Of a stretch of DNA of 64,000 nt, positions 1 through 12,962 are shown piece by piece (the first letter of the stretch is position 1; every line of letters starts with the position of its first letter). The notes under the pieces are model-generated. The model ran no database searches, had not been told where the DNA came from, and saw only the letters and a list, made by a program, of their open reading frames with translations. The stretch is from Meconema thalassinum. Lineage: Eukaryota; Arthropoda; Insecta; Orthoptera; Tettigoniidae. The stretch is from assembly GCA_946902985.2 (NCBI GenBank), contig OX336389.2:1080335788-1080399787 (forward strand), given 5' to 3'. The position numbers and the translations under genes were made by a program.

Positions 1-3000
1 TCTAACTCACAATGATAAAGCAACAACAGCAACGCTAGGAATATGGTACGACGCAAGTCCCTAGTTCAAGTTACAAGATCAAGCTAATATCTGAATTTAC
101 ATTTAACAGGGTAGCAAAACAAATCTAGGTTAGGATGGTACCATTTCGACATTTAAATTTAACATTAATTCAACTAGCTAAGTCCTATCAATTAACAAAA
201 TTTACGGCGATGACGTCCGTAAAAGAAAACAATTACATCCAAAAGCTAAGTGTACAGCCATGAAAAACAAACAATTTAATTATGCTTAAGAACTATGTGC
301 TAACAGCACACAATAAAGTAACATGTAGGGTTTAATACACTTGACATCATAAATTAATAACGAAATAGACACAGTAGTTTTATTAAAAATTCCTGCCTGC
401 ACCTTGGTTTACTCTTTGTAAACCATAGTCATCTAATGTGTATAGTTACGGTGACGAATGCGCAGTTGAGACCACGTCTGACATCGCATGGCCTGAGCTC
501 CACAAGCTACGAACTCTAGGTTCGCACATGCTTCAGGTCGCTACAAAAATGTCAACTGTCCTAGTCATTTCCTCACAAGGAAATTATCTTCAACTGCACG
601 GCTATGTCAACAGTTCCAGAATGCAAAGAACAAAGTTAGATAGAAAGAATCGTTAGTTAGGCTTGTTTTACAACAATTATGCATTTTATTATTAGAATGT
701 CGGTTTATAGGTTTATCGTAGGTTTATGGCGAATAACATTGACATTAGCCTGGGCACGGAGTGTCTCCAACTGAGATCATTCTCCACCAAAAAGCCTCGA
801 CTTAACAGTCGGAATATAATCAACGAGTATAACAACTCGGACACACAATAACACGGGTTACCAGCGGCGCTAAGCTCGCGTTCAATAACTCTGGGATAGG
901 CCTGTACAACAGTTACCTTCCATATAACATCTGGTCAACGGGATCATCCCCGGACAAAGCATACAATAACATCCTGCTATAACAGGGTAGACTTCACCAT
1001 CCTATAGAAAACCTTACATAACTGTACCTGTCATACGACAATACACGCAACAGAGCGTTAAACTAACAAAAACCGATCCATAAAACAAGTGATCAAATAC
1101 AAGAGTGGAAACTGATTTCCATAAGCAAAATAGCAATGAAAGGAAAAGCGAATACAAATTGTACTCTGTCCTCGTCTATAGTAGTTTTGTCTCACAATAA
1201 AGCAGGCGTGCTCTAGGTCACTGGGTTACATAACCAGTTTATTCAAGGCCGGCGATTTAATCAATACAAAACCTGCACTTGGCCGGTACATAAAAAATTT
1301 TACCATAGGTTACGGATCTCTACAGAGTCCGTGTATCAAACGCACGCTATAAATCTGAGTATATTAATACACTTCTGTCTTTCTACCAAAGACGTCTAAA
1401 TGAAAGTAAACTTACAATAACTGAAGCTCTTTGCTTTAAAAATGCAACTCAGTAGTTGCTAGAACATCAAATAAAAACGTGTCTCACACGACACAAGAAA
1501 AATATGATAAATGTGGCACAGATTCACACACTAGATCTGCTTAATGATACGTTGGGAACCGCGTTCGATGCTAGGCAACGAAACATTCCTTCTAGTTGTT
1601 AGGTTCAAACATGACCAAGAATAGCTTCTGAGCTTATTCAAAATGAAATATAATGCATTTACAAACTGGTAGTTACTGTCGACTACCTAAATGATACGAC
1701 CGTTCTAACGACAGTCAGGGGTGTAACAAAGGATGGCTGCGAAGAATGCAGTCAATTAATAACCAAGGCATCTGATTGCCATAACTACAGTCAGCAAAGA
1801 CTTGAAAATTACCCCAAGTAGGGTTGAACAAAATAGCCTCAAAATGACTACGATCAGGTTCAGCAAAAAGGTAGGCATTGACGTTCCACGACGTTCACCA
1901 AGCTGCACCAGGGCTGACCAAAATGTCTGACCCCAAGGGTGTCTCACTCTAAACTGAAATAAATGACATCTAACTAATCTAGTTACATCCCTACCTAGAA
2001 AAATGGCTGACACTGAGTGTGGTTGATTCACAAACTACATTAAAACTACTATACCACCAGAAACTAGAACAAAGAAGGGGTGTGACAAAAACTCACGAAA
2101 TGGAGGAGCTCTCACTCAGCTCTCTATTCCACAACAAGGGTTGTACATAAACCTCTCTGGCTCTCTAGATCGGTATCCTCCTCATCAGGATTCCCATCTG
2201 GACTCCCCCAAAGACCAGGGTTCGATTTGTCCCTGTCGACATCTTCGTGGATATGCCTGGAAATGGCATTTTGGCTCCTTCCCTCTCGTTCATCGTTCTG
2301 GAAGTTCCACCATCATGCGGGTTCCTGTAGAAACGTCACCCCCCCATACCGGGATGGTATTAGCCCATGGTGACTGCTTCAACCATGGTGAATAAAAGTC
2401 CAATCACGTGGGTAACGAAATAAGTTGTGTGATTATTCATCCTCTCACTTCCAAAATTATAATGTCCGTCGTGACTATTATAGGCTTCAATTATAAAATA
2501 CGACACAGCCTTAATCATGCAGATGTGGATTAGCATGTGAGCTAATACTATTTTATAATGCTGCACGTGCTAGTGACGCTACTTTTGTATCACGCAGCAT
2601 CCGTGAATTATACGACGTTTCAAAGATGAAATTTCCACTTTGGCAATTTAAATATCTCATACAATTATAATCACACTTATTCAGGATAATTGTAACACTA
2701 TTACCTGTATATTTCCACTAGGCATCTGTCCTCCACATACGCGTGGGTAATATGTGATGTCACAGCAATGTTGTGCAATACACTATACTTGCCAATAATT
2801 ATTTCCCAAGCTTCATATTTAATTCACTGGACTTCATCGACAGTGGATATTAGTATTTGCTTGCTCGATGGCACCTTATAATCACTTTTAACGCTAAACA
2901 GCGGATATTCTTCTACGTCTCGTAGGACAAATGTAATTCCACGCCTACACAAGGCGGATTCTCAAGACGCAGTGCTCCGGTACTGGGTGTCTCTAGAAAG

Positions 3001-3300
3001 TAGGTCGTCAAAACGAAAACGTTGAGCGACTACTTACGTTCCTTTTTGCGTATCTGCAAGGGTATTACCTTACCTAAAGTAAAAATAAACATTCTCCAAA
3101 ATGTTTTAATAATGCAGCATGACGAAATGGAATATTCTGAGTCTCGTAGGAAAGATAAAAATAATTAATAAGACCTCAGATAATAATTAGCAGTTTACAC
3201 CAAAGTCAAAAGTGCGATTCACCGCTACTTCAAAGTATCGCGTGGTCTCTCAGCTTCACGTGGCTTCCTGGGTGTGTTCAAAAGTACAACATCCCATCAT
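1..3300. other. Non-coding AT-rich stretch
   Basis: I see no recognisable gene or repeat. The open frames are short (under 95 codons) and show no familiar motif. Scattered G/C-richer text around 2140-2400 has an 84-codon open frame on the plus strand, but nothing in it resembles a known domain. Confidence 0.5.
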
Positions 3301-4205
3301 AAATGCTCTGTCATAAAAAAAAAAAATCACATGAACCATAGCTCAGCGGGTTCAATATCGACGTCCCACCCTGAAAAATTGATTAAATGGTTCAGCTCGT
3401 GTTCACGCGTTTGAAATGTTCTAACAAAAGTCAGTAATGATGTTCCACCCTGAAAAATGTAGAACTGTTTAGTTTACGGCGTATCCGAGTACATCGAAAC
3501 AAACCCAGTAGCCGTAGAATACATGAGGAATTACTTCCAGGTTGGCTGCTCTCTTGCTTAAGATTCACAGATTGTAGGAGGTGCGTGATTATCTCAACAC
3601 ATTTCTCGCCTAACCTTGGATTCTAGATAAAGTGGTTTTGGGGTTCTACTCAAATGGTTAGGTCAACCTTTTTCTTTGCCAGGGTCTAGGATTGAAACAG
3701 AGGCCATCAAACCACGACGCTGCAACGAACCCCTAGACTACGGATCGAATCGGTTATATTTTCAAAACATCGTTAAAAGAAAAAAAGATACACCAATGGT
3801 TCCCATGAGCAACAATTGAACGATGGTACCCGAGGCATCATAACCTTAAGTGTGGCCAAAGCCTACGGACCGGCACCTGTTGTCCTAGAGGAAAATGCCA
3901 AAGACCGAAGTGTCTAGTTCTAGACCCTAATCAGGGAAGATGAATCTTTAGGCAGAACCTCGAGTTTAAACGGGGCTACAAGAATCTCAGCCTACGACAC
4001 CACAAACAGTACATCATACATAGCAACTTCACATCAATGACAACGAATCCCAGCTGTGTTGGTGGAAGTGGATGAGTGTGACCTGAAGTTTTCACGATTA
4101 CTTATTCAGTTCCATCCAAGGTAGCAGGACTTCAAAATAGGCAGACAAAATCATGGTACTTGTGTCATTCATGTCAGATGTCAGCACGAGGAACATCGAA
4201 TCGCT
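3300..4205. other. Non-coding stretch with a small direct repeat
   Basis: An 11-A run lies near 3315. Two imperfect copies of a block containing CCACCCTGAAAAAT lie near 3366 and 3450, each followed by a similar AC/GT-rich tail. Nothing else is recognisable. Confidence 0.35.
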
Positions 4206-4209
4206 CATC

Positions 4210-4510
4210 ACGACACCGATGGCGCAATGCAGCAAATCCAGAGATTGGAGGTTCGAATCCTGGCTCGGACGGCAGCTATCCTGAGTTTGATTTATCTGAG
4301 TTATTCCACATTCCATTCAGGAAAGTGCCGATATAGTACCTCATTTCGATTCCCGAGGAAACTACCTCATTCCTGAGACTAAGTTACACACAATACTGCA
4401 GCAACCATAGAAACACTGGTCATCAAACAAATTGAACACACTTCAAATTATATGGGACTGATAACTGATATGTCCCAAGCCCCTAACACGAACTAACAAC
4501 AATTATTAAT
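4210..4510 (+). mobile_element. tRNA-derived SINE, degenerate
   Basis: The 5' part has a tRNA-like head with a perfect B box (GGTTCGAATCC near 4251) and a weak A box (GGCGCAATGCAGC). The 3' end has CCCAAGCCCCTAA followed by ACTAACAACAATT. That tail matches the CAACAAC-type tails of the SINE1 copies elsewhere in this window, but the body differs. No target duplication was found. Confidence 0.6.
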
Positions 4511-4551
4511 TTTGGAACCACTCTAGCTACATGCATTGCGACTACCGGTTA

Positions 4552-4862
4552 AAATTCAGACATAGGCGCCGAGAAGACTTAATAGGCCCAGGCCTACCAA
4601 GCGACCGCTGCCCAACCATTTGGCCTGCAGATTATGGGGTGACGCGAGGTCAGCGCGTTGGGTCAACTCGGCTGTTAATCTTGGTCTTCGTGACCGGGAC
4701 GCTGGCTCACTGTCAGACAGCTACACAATTGTCCTCACGAGGTTGAGTGCACCCCATACCAGCCCTTACGCCAGTTCCTAAATCCCTGACGGGACCGGGA
4801 ATCGAACCCGGGGCCTCTGAAGCGTGGCAGGCGCGTTACCCCAAATCCACGGGGCTGGCATC
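4552..4862 (-). mobile_element. tRNA-derived SINE2
   Basis: Read on the minus strand, this begins with a tRNA-like head (CCCCGTGGATTTGGGG, B box GGTTCGATTCC). It continues with GAGGACAATTGTG and CTGTCTGACAGTGAG, then GCAGGCCAAATGG and GGCAGCGGTCGC. The same order of blocks is found on the plus strand at 63629-63941, so the two are copies of one family. The copies differ at many positions, which suggests an old insertion. No target duplication is obvious here. Confidence 0.75.
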
Positions 4863-5129
4863 GAGAAGCTTTAATGCACCAGAATATGACAACGAAAATG
4901 AGTTTCTCTTTCATTTGACGGAATTTCTTAACAGTTGGGATGAGTAAGCTGATAATAAATACTGTGCCTGTCAGACAAGGCCGTCGGGGAACCATCGACC
5001 GCTGATGATTTTCCTGACACCCGCATCCTTCCAACCCACACGCTGAGAGGATAGGATGTGTTCTCACACCAGCTCCGGCACTAGACTGCTTGCTCGGGTG
5101 GTATCGGGAATGGTGAGAGGTAAATGGTT

Positions 5130-7190
5130 ATAAATCCAGCCCAAGGAACACATCCCCAAAAAAGCAAATCTAACAATAAATAGTCTAGGCTAATGTAAAG
5201 TTCACTAAGATTTATTTAAAAGCCACAAATCCCTAGCCTATGTCGGAGGGTGAAAATCTCGGCTAGTCCGCAAAGCTAGAAAGTAATAAAAATAAATAAT
5301 GATCCCCTAAACTGAATTCAAGTTAAGCCCTCACGAAGTCCTGTTCACAAAATTATTCATGGCAAGCAAGCTAAGAATGTGACTCGTAAATTGTTCCCTA
5401 AGCAAATACAATCATTTCTATTGAATACGAATAATCACTCAAAGAATTTACGGCAGACCAAGCAACTACAGTTTAATGTACATTTACAAGCACCAATAAG
5501 AAATACCCAAAAATACGATGGCGTCACTTCCAACATCTATGTATACGTTAAATTGTTAGCTAAACCCTAATTGACGTTAACATTACAGACAAGAAGCGTC
5601 TGCAGCAAAAGAAAATCCAAAGCTATGTAACAACCACATCCTAACAAACAAAAATATCTATTACACACATGGGTACAATGAATAAATAACACATTTAAAT
5701 TAAATACTCCTACTGTCTGTACAAATTGTACAATCCTGCCTGCGTGAATTAGATGCTGTTGGCGCCTAATCGTCACCTAAGTGCATGCAATTATGCTGGC
5801 GACTGCACAGTGGAAACTGCGACTAATGCCACGTGGTCACTACTTGTCCATGTTTACAGAACACCATGGCAAAGCAACTCCGTCGTCTCCAATTCGTGTC
5901 AGCTCTTCCCAAAAGTATGTTTCTAATCACAGCGAACGGCTGTTTCCAAATGTGTCGGTCATCCAATAAGAATAATCTACGTTTAAAACAATTCACTTCT
6001 TGTTTAGTTGCTCACTTTATAAGTTCCATTTTAGATGAATTATGTTTCATGATTTATTTTCAGGTTTAATTCACGTTTAATCACTTCCAGTGTAATTTTA
6101 TTTGCCTACTGACCATTATGATATTCGATGATGAACACCGAAAAGCACGGCCCCCAGGATGTACAGTATGTTCCAAAAATATGAGGAAAGCCGCATGGCA
6201 GTTAGCACAGTAACACTCGTCACCAATGGCGGAAATACGTGGCTCAACGGCTCGCTAAATCCTTGGCAGATGAGATAATACCAGTCTCCATCGCTGAAAA
6301 AACTCTTATTATATCAATGTGGGTTATCAAAGTCTATCTCAACATTCACTTGTTTTCTACAGACACTATAATAACACTGCCGTAAATTTATACAATTACT
6401 TGGTCAAGTACATGAGGCAATGGATACCTCCTATTTGTGTTAGATACATGAACACACTCTATCGTCAATCATCACAAGCAAAATGAAGTTTTAAATGAGA
6501 CGTGAAAGTTAAATAAAAATAAAGCATAACTGTGACCATCAATTCGCAACAGAAATTAGCCTTGCGGCTTGAGTAAATGAAACATTCTAGTTCGTGTCAT
6601 CAAAGTCGTCTCACACAGTTGCTTTGCATTCTGGGATAAGCACAGGTGGTGCAGCTCAAGCTTCCCTCGCTAACTGGTTCGGCATTGTATTGTGACAGGA
6701 TCCACTGCCTCATAGTTCAAACATTTATATCGAGCTGTTTTACAAACGATACAGTCCTATCTATAAGCTCGCACTACAACTTAAATAAACTAGATCTAAC
6801 ACTGTCATTAATACTGGAGCTGGTCTATGCCATAGCTCGCATAAAATCCAAAGTCTGATGCAAACAAACCAAAAAGAAAGGCATTCCACTCGCTCCAAGT
6901 TCTTTCAGCAAAACAAAAATGATACGATGACACTTGCATTTACCTTTCCTGGCTACTAGGCCTTATACTGTCTCATCTGTGCTTCCAATGCACTTCAGAA
7001 AAAAAATCAGCTGTGCCCTCTCGACACGTCAAATAATAATGGCCAACAACACCAAAGCCTTACGTGTTGCCAAAATGATACGCTAACACCATAAATTCAA
7101 TCTGTGGCTTCTGAAGCCTCTATTCGCTTCCTAAGCATTCAAACACTCTTGGAAATAATAACTGTTGCTCTTGGGCACACAAAAAGAAAG
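5130..7190. other. Non-coding AT-rich stretch
   Basis: No recognisable gene, repeat or RNA. The open frames (up to 78 codons near 5833) overlap in different frames and carry no motif that I know. Confidence 0.45.
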
Positions 7191-7192
7191 AC

Positions 7193-8598
7193 AACAAGTA
7201 GTTCCGTGACGAACTAAAGAGCCTACTTTTCTTGAAATTTCAGATTTATGCCAATCTATATAGACCTATCTAGAATAATGACGAAATCAAGTAATAGAAT
7301 AATAGAGTAAATTACTACAGTAGGCAGCTCTGGTGACTCTGAATAGCCTGACTTAGTTCCATCTCTTAAGGTAAAGAATGCACATACAAAATTTGGCTGA
7401 AGTCTAATGCATAGTAAGGACGTTACAAGCTGTTTGATATTGGATTCATCAGTGCGCGTAAAATCATGTTGTAACCATGGCATGTATGTGATACTCAGAA
7501 TTAATCTGAAATATTACGATCTATTATAGTACCAATTTTGGATAAACTCCATTTTTAAGTATAGAAGTTACATGTAAATTAAAATTGAAACTATCAGAAA
7601 GCTTAGAATCATGTTGGCAGCACTGAGGTATATTAGTTTCTCCAAATGTATCTAGAATGTCAGGTACTATACGTGTGCAAAGTTTGGAGATGATGGCTTG
7701 CATACTTTCTGATATATTGATATTAGGATTAAACAAAGAGAGAGAGTATTTATTATCAGTTGGCAGCCCTGCTTGTTCTTACGAATACGCATAGTCATAA
7801 CTGTTATGGTACACAAAGCACATACGAAATTTGGTTGAAATCCATTTGTGAGTATAGAAGTTATATGCATTTAAAAACTGGACCTATCAGCAAGCTTGGA
7901 ATCATGTTCGCAGCACTGATGTATATAAGTTACCCCGAACTAAGGTAGAATATCAGGTACTATACGTGAGCAAAGTTTACAGCTGTTGACTTGCATACTT
8001 TTTGATATATTGACATTAGGGTAAAAACATAGTGAGAGTATTTATTAACAGTTGGCAGCTCTGGTAGCTCATTAGAATACGCGCAGTCATATCTGCTGTA
8101 GTACACATATTACATACGAAATCTGGTTGAAATCCAATCGATAGTATAGAAGTTACATGCATTTAGAAATTGGACCTATCGGCAGGCTTAGAATCATGTT
8201 GGTAATACTGGCACGTATGGTCTTCTGAAAATTAATCTGGAATGCAATTGTATATATGTTTGCCAATTTTGGAATAGTTCGCTTGCATAACTTCTGAGAT
8301 ATCCAACATAGAGATCAAATTACAATTGCGATTTTTCAGCAGTTGGTAGCACTGACGTCAATTTAAAATATGGCCGTGAGATATTCTTTGCTCTTACCAA
8401 ATTTGGTTTTGTTAGCTGCAGCCGTTTAGGAGTTGATAGGGGGACACTCACACACAGCCAGACAGACAGACAGACAGACAGAAGGACAGACAGACAAACG
8501 GACAGACAGACAGATAGACAGACACACATTTTCCCGGATCGATCTCATAAGTCTACTTTTTCCTCATTTTTGCAAAATGTGAAAAGTAGGCTAAAAAC
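7193..8598 (-). mobile_element. HINE-A copy 1 (non-autonomous Helentron-like element)
   Basis: On the minus strand this starts TTTTTAGCCTACTTTTC and ends GAAAAGTAGGCTCTTTAGTTC, with a hairpin and AACTACTTGTT at the end. The inverted pair AGCCTACTTTTC / GAAAAGTAGGCT is sub-terminal on the 3' side, and a hairpin (AGTTC / GAACT, 7200-7215) follows it. A CAGA-type microsatellite (8454-8524 on plus) lies near the 5' end. The core holds about three diverged units of roughly 290-295 bp (anchor TAGTATAGAAGTTA near 7557, 7852 and 8142). Sub-terminal repeats, 3' hairpin, microsatellite and tandem core are the known architecture of Helentron-associated elements (HINE/DINE-1); that assignment is inference. 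There is no coding capacity. Confidence 0.7.
8454..8524. repeat. (CAGA)n microsatellite inside HINE-A copy 1
   Basis: Interrupted CAGA tandem repeat. The same tract, as TCTG, sits at the same relative place in copies 2 and 3 (about 15928-15960 and 21900-21950), so it is an internal part of the element and not a chance expansion. Confidence 0.9.
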
Positions 8599-10274
8599 AT
8601 AACAGCGTAAACCTAACAGCTGTCAAATGAAACGGCTAAATAAATCTAACATCCCAGTGTCATGTTGGTGCCTCTGCACGTCCTATACACAAAATCTCAT
8701 GTTTCAAAGCATTTAAGGGAAAGATAATTGCACCATCATGACAAATAATAATAAAAAAATCTACAAATGTGCATGTAGGAGTCCATTTTCTAGTACTTTC
8801 TGTCACTGTTCACACGTGGCGCTTGCCATAGTGCCCCAGAGCATTTGATTAGTCAGAACTTGGCCAAAACTTGTCGAAACTTGGGTGAAAAATATGATAA
8901 AGGCCTTAATAGTAGAAAATTGCCTACCTAGTGGTTGTTACTATCGGTGCAGTCACTTATCCTAATCGACAGAAATCATGCCTTTAACAAGCTGAAAATG
9001 TCTCAAATACTCACATATTGTCGTTCTGGAAGATTAAACAAGACCTGTGCTCGAGCCTCGCCTCTTCTTCTTCTTCTTCTTCTTCTTCTTCATTGTGTGG
9101 GCCTCGATGTCAGCGTCTCCCTCATAATTAGTGGTTTAAGCCATGATATCCATCATCTCAAGATGGGTGTAACTTTCCTCATGGTGTCATTTTCTCCATG
9201 ATGATTTCGGTGATATTAAACACTGATTCTACTCTAGTTTGTACTAGGAAAATGCAAAAACTGAGTTAACGCTTGCGCGGACAATAGAAAGTGGCCATTA
9301 CGTCCGCGACAGACTTTAAAACACTCTGGTGTGGGGTTGCACTCAGAAGTTAATACTATCAAGTATCGCACACAATCGTCGCAATCGTCGATTGAAAAAT
9401 AATTATAATTAAGCAGATTTTCAGTTTGTGAATTAGTTCAAATAATATCTTAGGCACAGATATAAAGTTCTCACTGTAATTGTAATTTTGGAAGTGCCTC
9501 GTGACCTTGCAAAAATCATGACCATGCGGTCGGTCCAGTTCTGTATTACAGAAAAATGCGAAACATCGCTCGTTAACAAACATTTGTGCACTCTCGAACT
9601 CACAAAAAGTTCACAGCGTGCTAAAATGTTTACGCAAGACTTATACTCGTCTCCGTAACTTAATTTCGCACAGTGTTCAAATAAGTGTCACTCGTGCAGC
9701 AAGACGCGTGCATACAATCGCACGTTCATAAAACGGAGTGTCATCATCCATCCTGAAGTTCCGGTCCAAGTAAAGAACCGTAGTCGTGTAGCGACTAATC
9801 ATCATCCTTTGCATATCCGCGAGGCTAAATATCCATCTTTGACTGCTAAAAATCCCAAAAATAGACCTAAATGAGTACCAAAATATTCAGTCCGTTTAAT
9901 AAATATCCATTAATTGAAATTCATCAACAGAAATATCTCCTCGTGCTCTAGGAGTAGAAATATACACCCATGAATTAAAAAAAAATGTGATTGTAGACAG
10001 CTGAAAGCTGTTACGGCCCATTTCGACCGGAGTTGGAAAGAAAGCCAACTTGACGTAAACTTAAGTGTCACCAGACATGACCCATATGGGCTTAATACAC
10101 AGTCCAGTGATATTATCATGACTACCTCCTGCACTTGACTTCGGCAACGTGTAGCCCATGTGTCATGAGTCATGACCTTGCTTGGTGGGTATTACATACA
10201 CAGTATGTGACAGGGCATTATCACACTTATTTCACGTTGCTGTCGTGGGTTAAAGTGGCCATTCATCCTAGTTG
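8599..10274. other. Non-coding stretch with a CTT microsatellite
   Basis: Contains (CTT)n at about 9063-9091. Otherwise no gene or repeat that I recognise between HINE-A copy 1 and the HINE-B copy. Confidence 0.45.
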
Positions 10275-10463
10275 TAACAAGTAGTTCCGTGAAGAACTAA
10301 ATAGCCTATTTTCATATATCCAACTTATATTAATTGCCTCTATCAGCATGCAAATTTTCAGTTTGATTGCTGTAATAGATTCGTAGATATTGAGAAACAC
10401 CTAAATATTTCGGATTGTCACCATGATGGACTTTTATATATAGACATTAGAGTAAATGTACTA

Positions 10464-11928
10464 CACACATCAAAAAAAGTTTTGCATCACCTCGGTTCCA
10501 AGAGTTCCGGAACCGTTAAATACAAAGGGAATAGAGATCAACACAAACAACATTTCAGCTCGTTTTATTGCTCATGAGACCCACACATTGCATGTTGTAC
10601 CATCATACAGCTAGACTTTCAGCATTTGTGGTCCAGATTGCAGTACACACCACTACCTCTAATACCCAGTAGCACGTCCTCTTGCATTGATGCATGCCTG
10701 TATTCGCCGTGGCATACTATCCACAAGTTCATCAAGACACTGTTGGTCCAAATTGTCCCACTCCTCAACGACAATTCGGCGTAAATCTCTCAGAGTGGTT
10801 GGTGGGTCAATACGTCCATAAACAGCCCTTTTCAACATATCCCAGGCATGTTCGATAGGGTTCATGTCTGGCGAACATGCTGGCCACTGTAGTCGAGCGA
10901 TGTCGTTATCTTGAAGGAACGCATTCACAAGATGTGCACGATGAGGTCGAGAATTGTCGTCCATGAAGACAAATGCCTCTCCAATATTCTGCCGATATGG
11001 TTGCACTATGGGTCGGAGGATGTCATTCAGGTATCGTAAAGCCGTTTCGGAGCCTTCCATGACCACCAGTGGCGTACGTCGGCCCCACATAATGCCACCC
11101 CAAAACATCAGGGAACCACCACCTTGCTGCACTCGCTGGACAGTGTGTCTAAGACGTTCAGCCTGACCAGGGTGCCTCCAAACACGTCTCCGACGATTGT
11201 CTGGTTGAAGGCATATGCGACACTCATCGGTGAAGAGAACGTGATGCCAATTCCGTGGGGTCCATTCAGCATGTTGTTGGGCCCATCTGTACCGCGCTGC
11301 ATGGTGTCGGGGTTGCAAAGCTGGACCTCGCCATGGACGTCGGGAGTGAAGTTGCGCATCATGCAGCCTATTGCGCACAGTTTGAGTTGAAACACGACGT
11401 CCTGTGGCTGAACGAAACGCATTATTCAACATGGTGGCATTGCTGTCAGGGTTCCTCCGAGCGGCAATCCGTAAGTAGCGGTCATCCACTACAGTAGTAG
11501 CCCTTGGGCGGCCTGAGCGAGGCCTGTCATCGACAGTTCCTGTATCTCTGTACCTCCTCCATGTCCGAACAACATCGCTTTGGTTCACTCTGAGACGCCT
11601 GGAAACTTCCCTTGTTGAGAGCCCTTCTTGACACAAAGTAACAATGCGGACGCGATCGAACTGCGGTATTGACCTTCTAGGCATGGTAGAACTACAGACA
11701 ACATGAGCAGCGTACCTTCGTCCTGGTGGAATGACTGGAACTGATCGGCTGTCGTACCCCCTCCGTCTAATAGGCCCTGCTCATGCATGGTTGTTTACAT
11801 CTATGAGCAGTTTTAGTGACATCTATGAACAGTCAAAGGGACTGTATCTTGGATACAATATACACAGTCAACGTCTATATGCCGGAGATCTGGGAACCGA
11901 GGTGATGCAAAACTTTTTTTGATGTGTG
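10464..11928 (-). mobile_element. Tc1-family DNA transposon, apparently complete
   Basis: This 1465-bp element has 36-bp perfect terminal inverted repeats (10464-10499 and 11893-11928), starting CACACATCAAAAAAAG and ending TCGGTTCC, with a few further matches inside. It is flanked by the TA duplication typical of the Tc1/mariner superfamily (10462-10463 and 11929-11930). It encodes one uninterrupted transposase on the minus strand. It lies inside a HINE-B copy whose sequence continues on both sides, so it is younger than that copy. Perfect ends and an open frame suggest recent, possibly ongoing, activity. Confidence 0.95.
10659..11684 (-). CDS. Tc1-family DD34E transposase
   Basis: A 341-residue protein, which is the usual length for Tc1 transposases, starting at ATG 11682-11684. 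The N-terminus (about residues 8-110) has two helix-turn-helix regions for binding the terminal repeats, including LSTREVSRRL, joined by a GRPR motif at residues 58-61. The catalytic core shows the acidic triad: D153 (in LFTDEC), D243 (in MDDNSRPHRAH) and E278 (in SPDMNPIEHAWD), with exactly 34 residues between the second and third. In this family the enzyme excises the element in the nucleus and inserts it at TA. No stop, frameshift or missing catalytic residue is visible, so the gene could be functional. No intron is needed. Several open frames on the opposite strand are shadows of it. Confidence 0.96.
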   Translation of the reverse strand: MPRRSIPQFDRVRIVTLCQEGLSTREVSRRLRVNQSDVVRTWRRYRDTGTVDDRPRSGRPRATTVVDDRYLRIAARRNPDSNATMLNNAFRSATGRRVSTQTVRNRLHDAQLHSRRPWRGPALQPRHHAARYRWAQQHAEWTPRNWHHVLFTDECRICLQPDNRRRRVWRHPGQAERLRHTVQRVQQGGGSLMFWGGIMWGRRTPLVVMEGSETALRYLNDILRPIVQPYRQNIGEAFVFMDDNSRPHRAHLVNAFLQDNDIARLQWPACSPDMNPIEHAWDMLKRAVYGRIDPPTTLRDLRRIVVEEWDNLDQQCLDELVDSMPRRIQACINARGRATGY

Positions 11929-12871
11929 TATTACATGAAGATTATTGTGTAGGTGTTTTATTCACACTTCAATCGTATGACTAGCACACAATAAATAAAA
12001 ACGAGATTTAAAAACTACGCTCAGCCGCCATCTTGTGGCTATAAATATAATTGAAACGAATTAGATGCCAGTGGATTAAAATTTAGATAAGCATATACCA
12101 TACCAAGTTTCACTGCGCTCAGATGGTTAAATCGCGAGAAACGTCTATTTGAATATTTAAATTTCGCGTTGCCACCATGTTGGATTTGAGCTCTCGAGGT
12201 CATTGAACGTCCTATAGGTGAACTTATGTGTATAGCCTCTATACACATACAATATTTCAGTTTGATTGCTGTCATAGATTAATGGATATTGAGAACCTTC
12301 TAAATATTTCGGTTGGTCACCATGTTGGATTATAATAAATGTAAGCCATGGAGGTATGTGCTATTAGATGAGGATTATTGTGTGCTTTCATTATTCAAAC
12401 GTTGAATTTGATCGCATGATTAGAAGACGAGAAAAAAACACTTAATTTTAAAATTTGGTACAGCTACCATCTTGAGGTTATGTAAACAATTGAACTAAAT
12501 TAGATGTCAGTGCATTGCAATTTGTATAGCCATTTGCTGTACCATGTTCCACTGCGTTCGGATGGTTAAATCACGAGAAACGTCTATTTAAGTGTTTCAA
12601 ATTTGCTTGGCCGCCATGTTCGTTTTGTAGTTAACAGGTTTTGGAAAGTCACATAGGTGAACGTCTAGTAGTGCCCTTTATCAGCGTACAAAATTCCAGA
12701 GTAATAGACCATGAATAATAGTTTCGGAGATATAGAATGCTGGTGAAATATTTCGTACAGCCGCCCTGCTGGATTGGTGAGACGTAATAAAATTTGAAGG
12801 GCACGGTCGGGGTTGGCCAAAATCGCTCCAGCCGTTTAGACGTTATCTGGGGAGGACACACACATACACGG

Positions 12872-12902
12872 ACGCGCACACACACACACACACACACACA
12901 TA
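12872..12902. repeat. (AC)n microsatellite inside HINE-B
   Basis: Dinucleotide AC run, internal to HINE-B copy 1. Confidence 0.85.
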
Positions 12903-12962
12903 CGGGCAAAAGGTGATCTCATTAGCCTATTTTTTCTTTCATAAATGAAAATAGGCTAAAAA

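Larger units (their letters stand above)
10275..12962 (-). mobile_element. HINE-B copy 1, split by a Tc1 element
   Basis: On the minus strand this runs from TTTTTAGCCTATTTTC (12962 side) to GAAAATAGGCTATTTAGTTC plus a hairpin (AGTTC / GAACT, 10283-10298) and ACTACTTGTT. The ends are the HINE-A ends with a few changes, so the two families are related. An (AC)n tract at about 12872-12900 sits where HINE-A has (CAGA)n, next to the shared motif CAGCCGTTTAG. The core has units of about 430-440 bp: ATAGATT..GATATTGAGAA occurs near 10375 and 12280 (433 bp apart after removing the insert), and AATTAGATG occurs near 12058 and 12499. The Tc1 element with its TA duplication (10462-11930) interrupts it. 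Confidence 0.65.

Noticed and set aside
10954..11497. Plus-strand open frames of 70-88 codons and the alternative minus-strand frame inside the Tc1 element
   Set aside because: They are shadows of the transposase gene in other frames.
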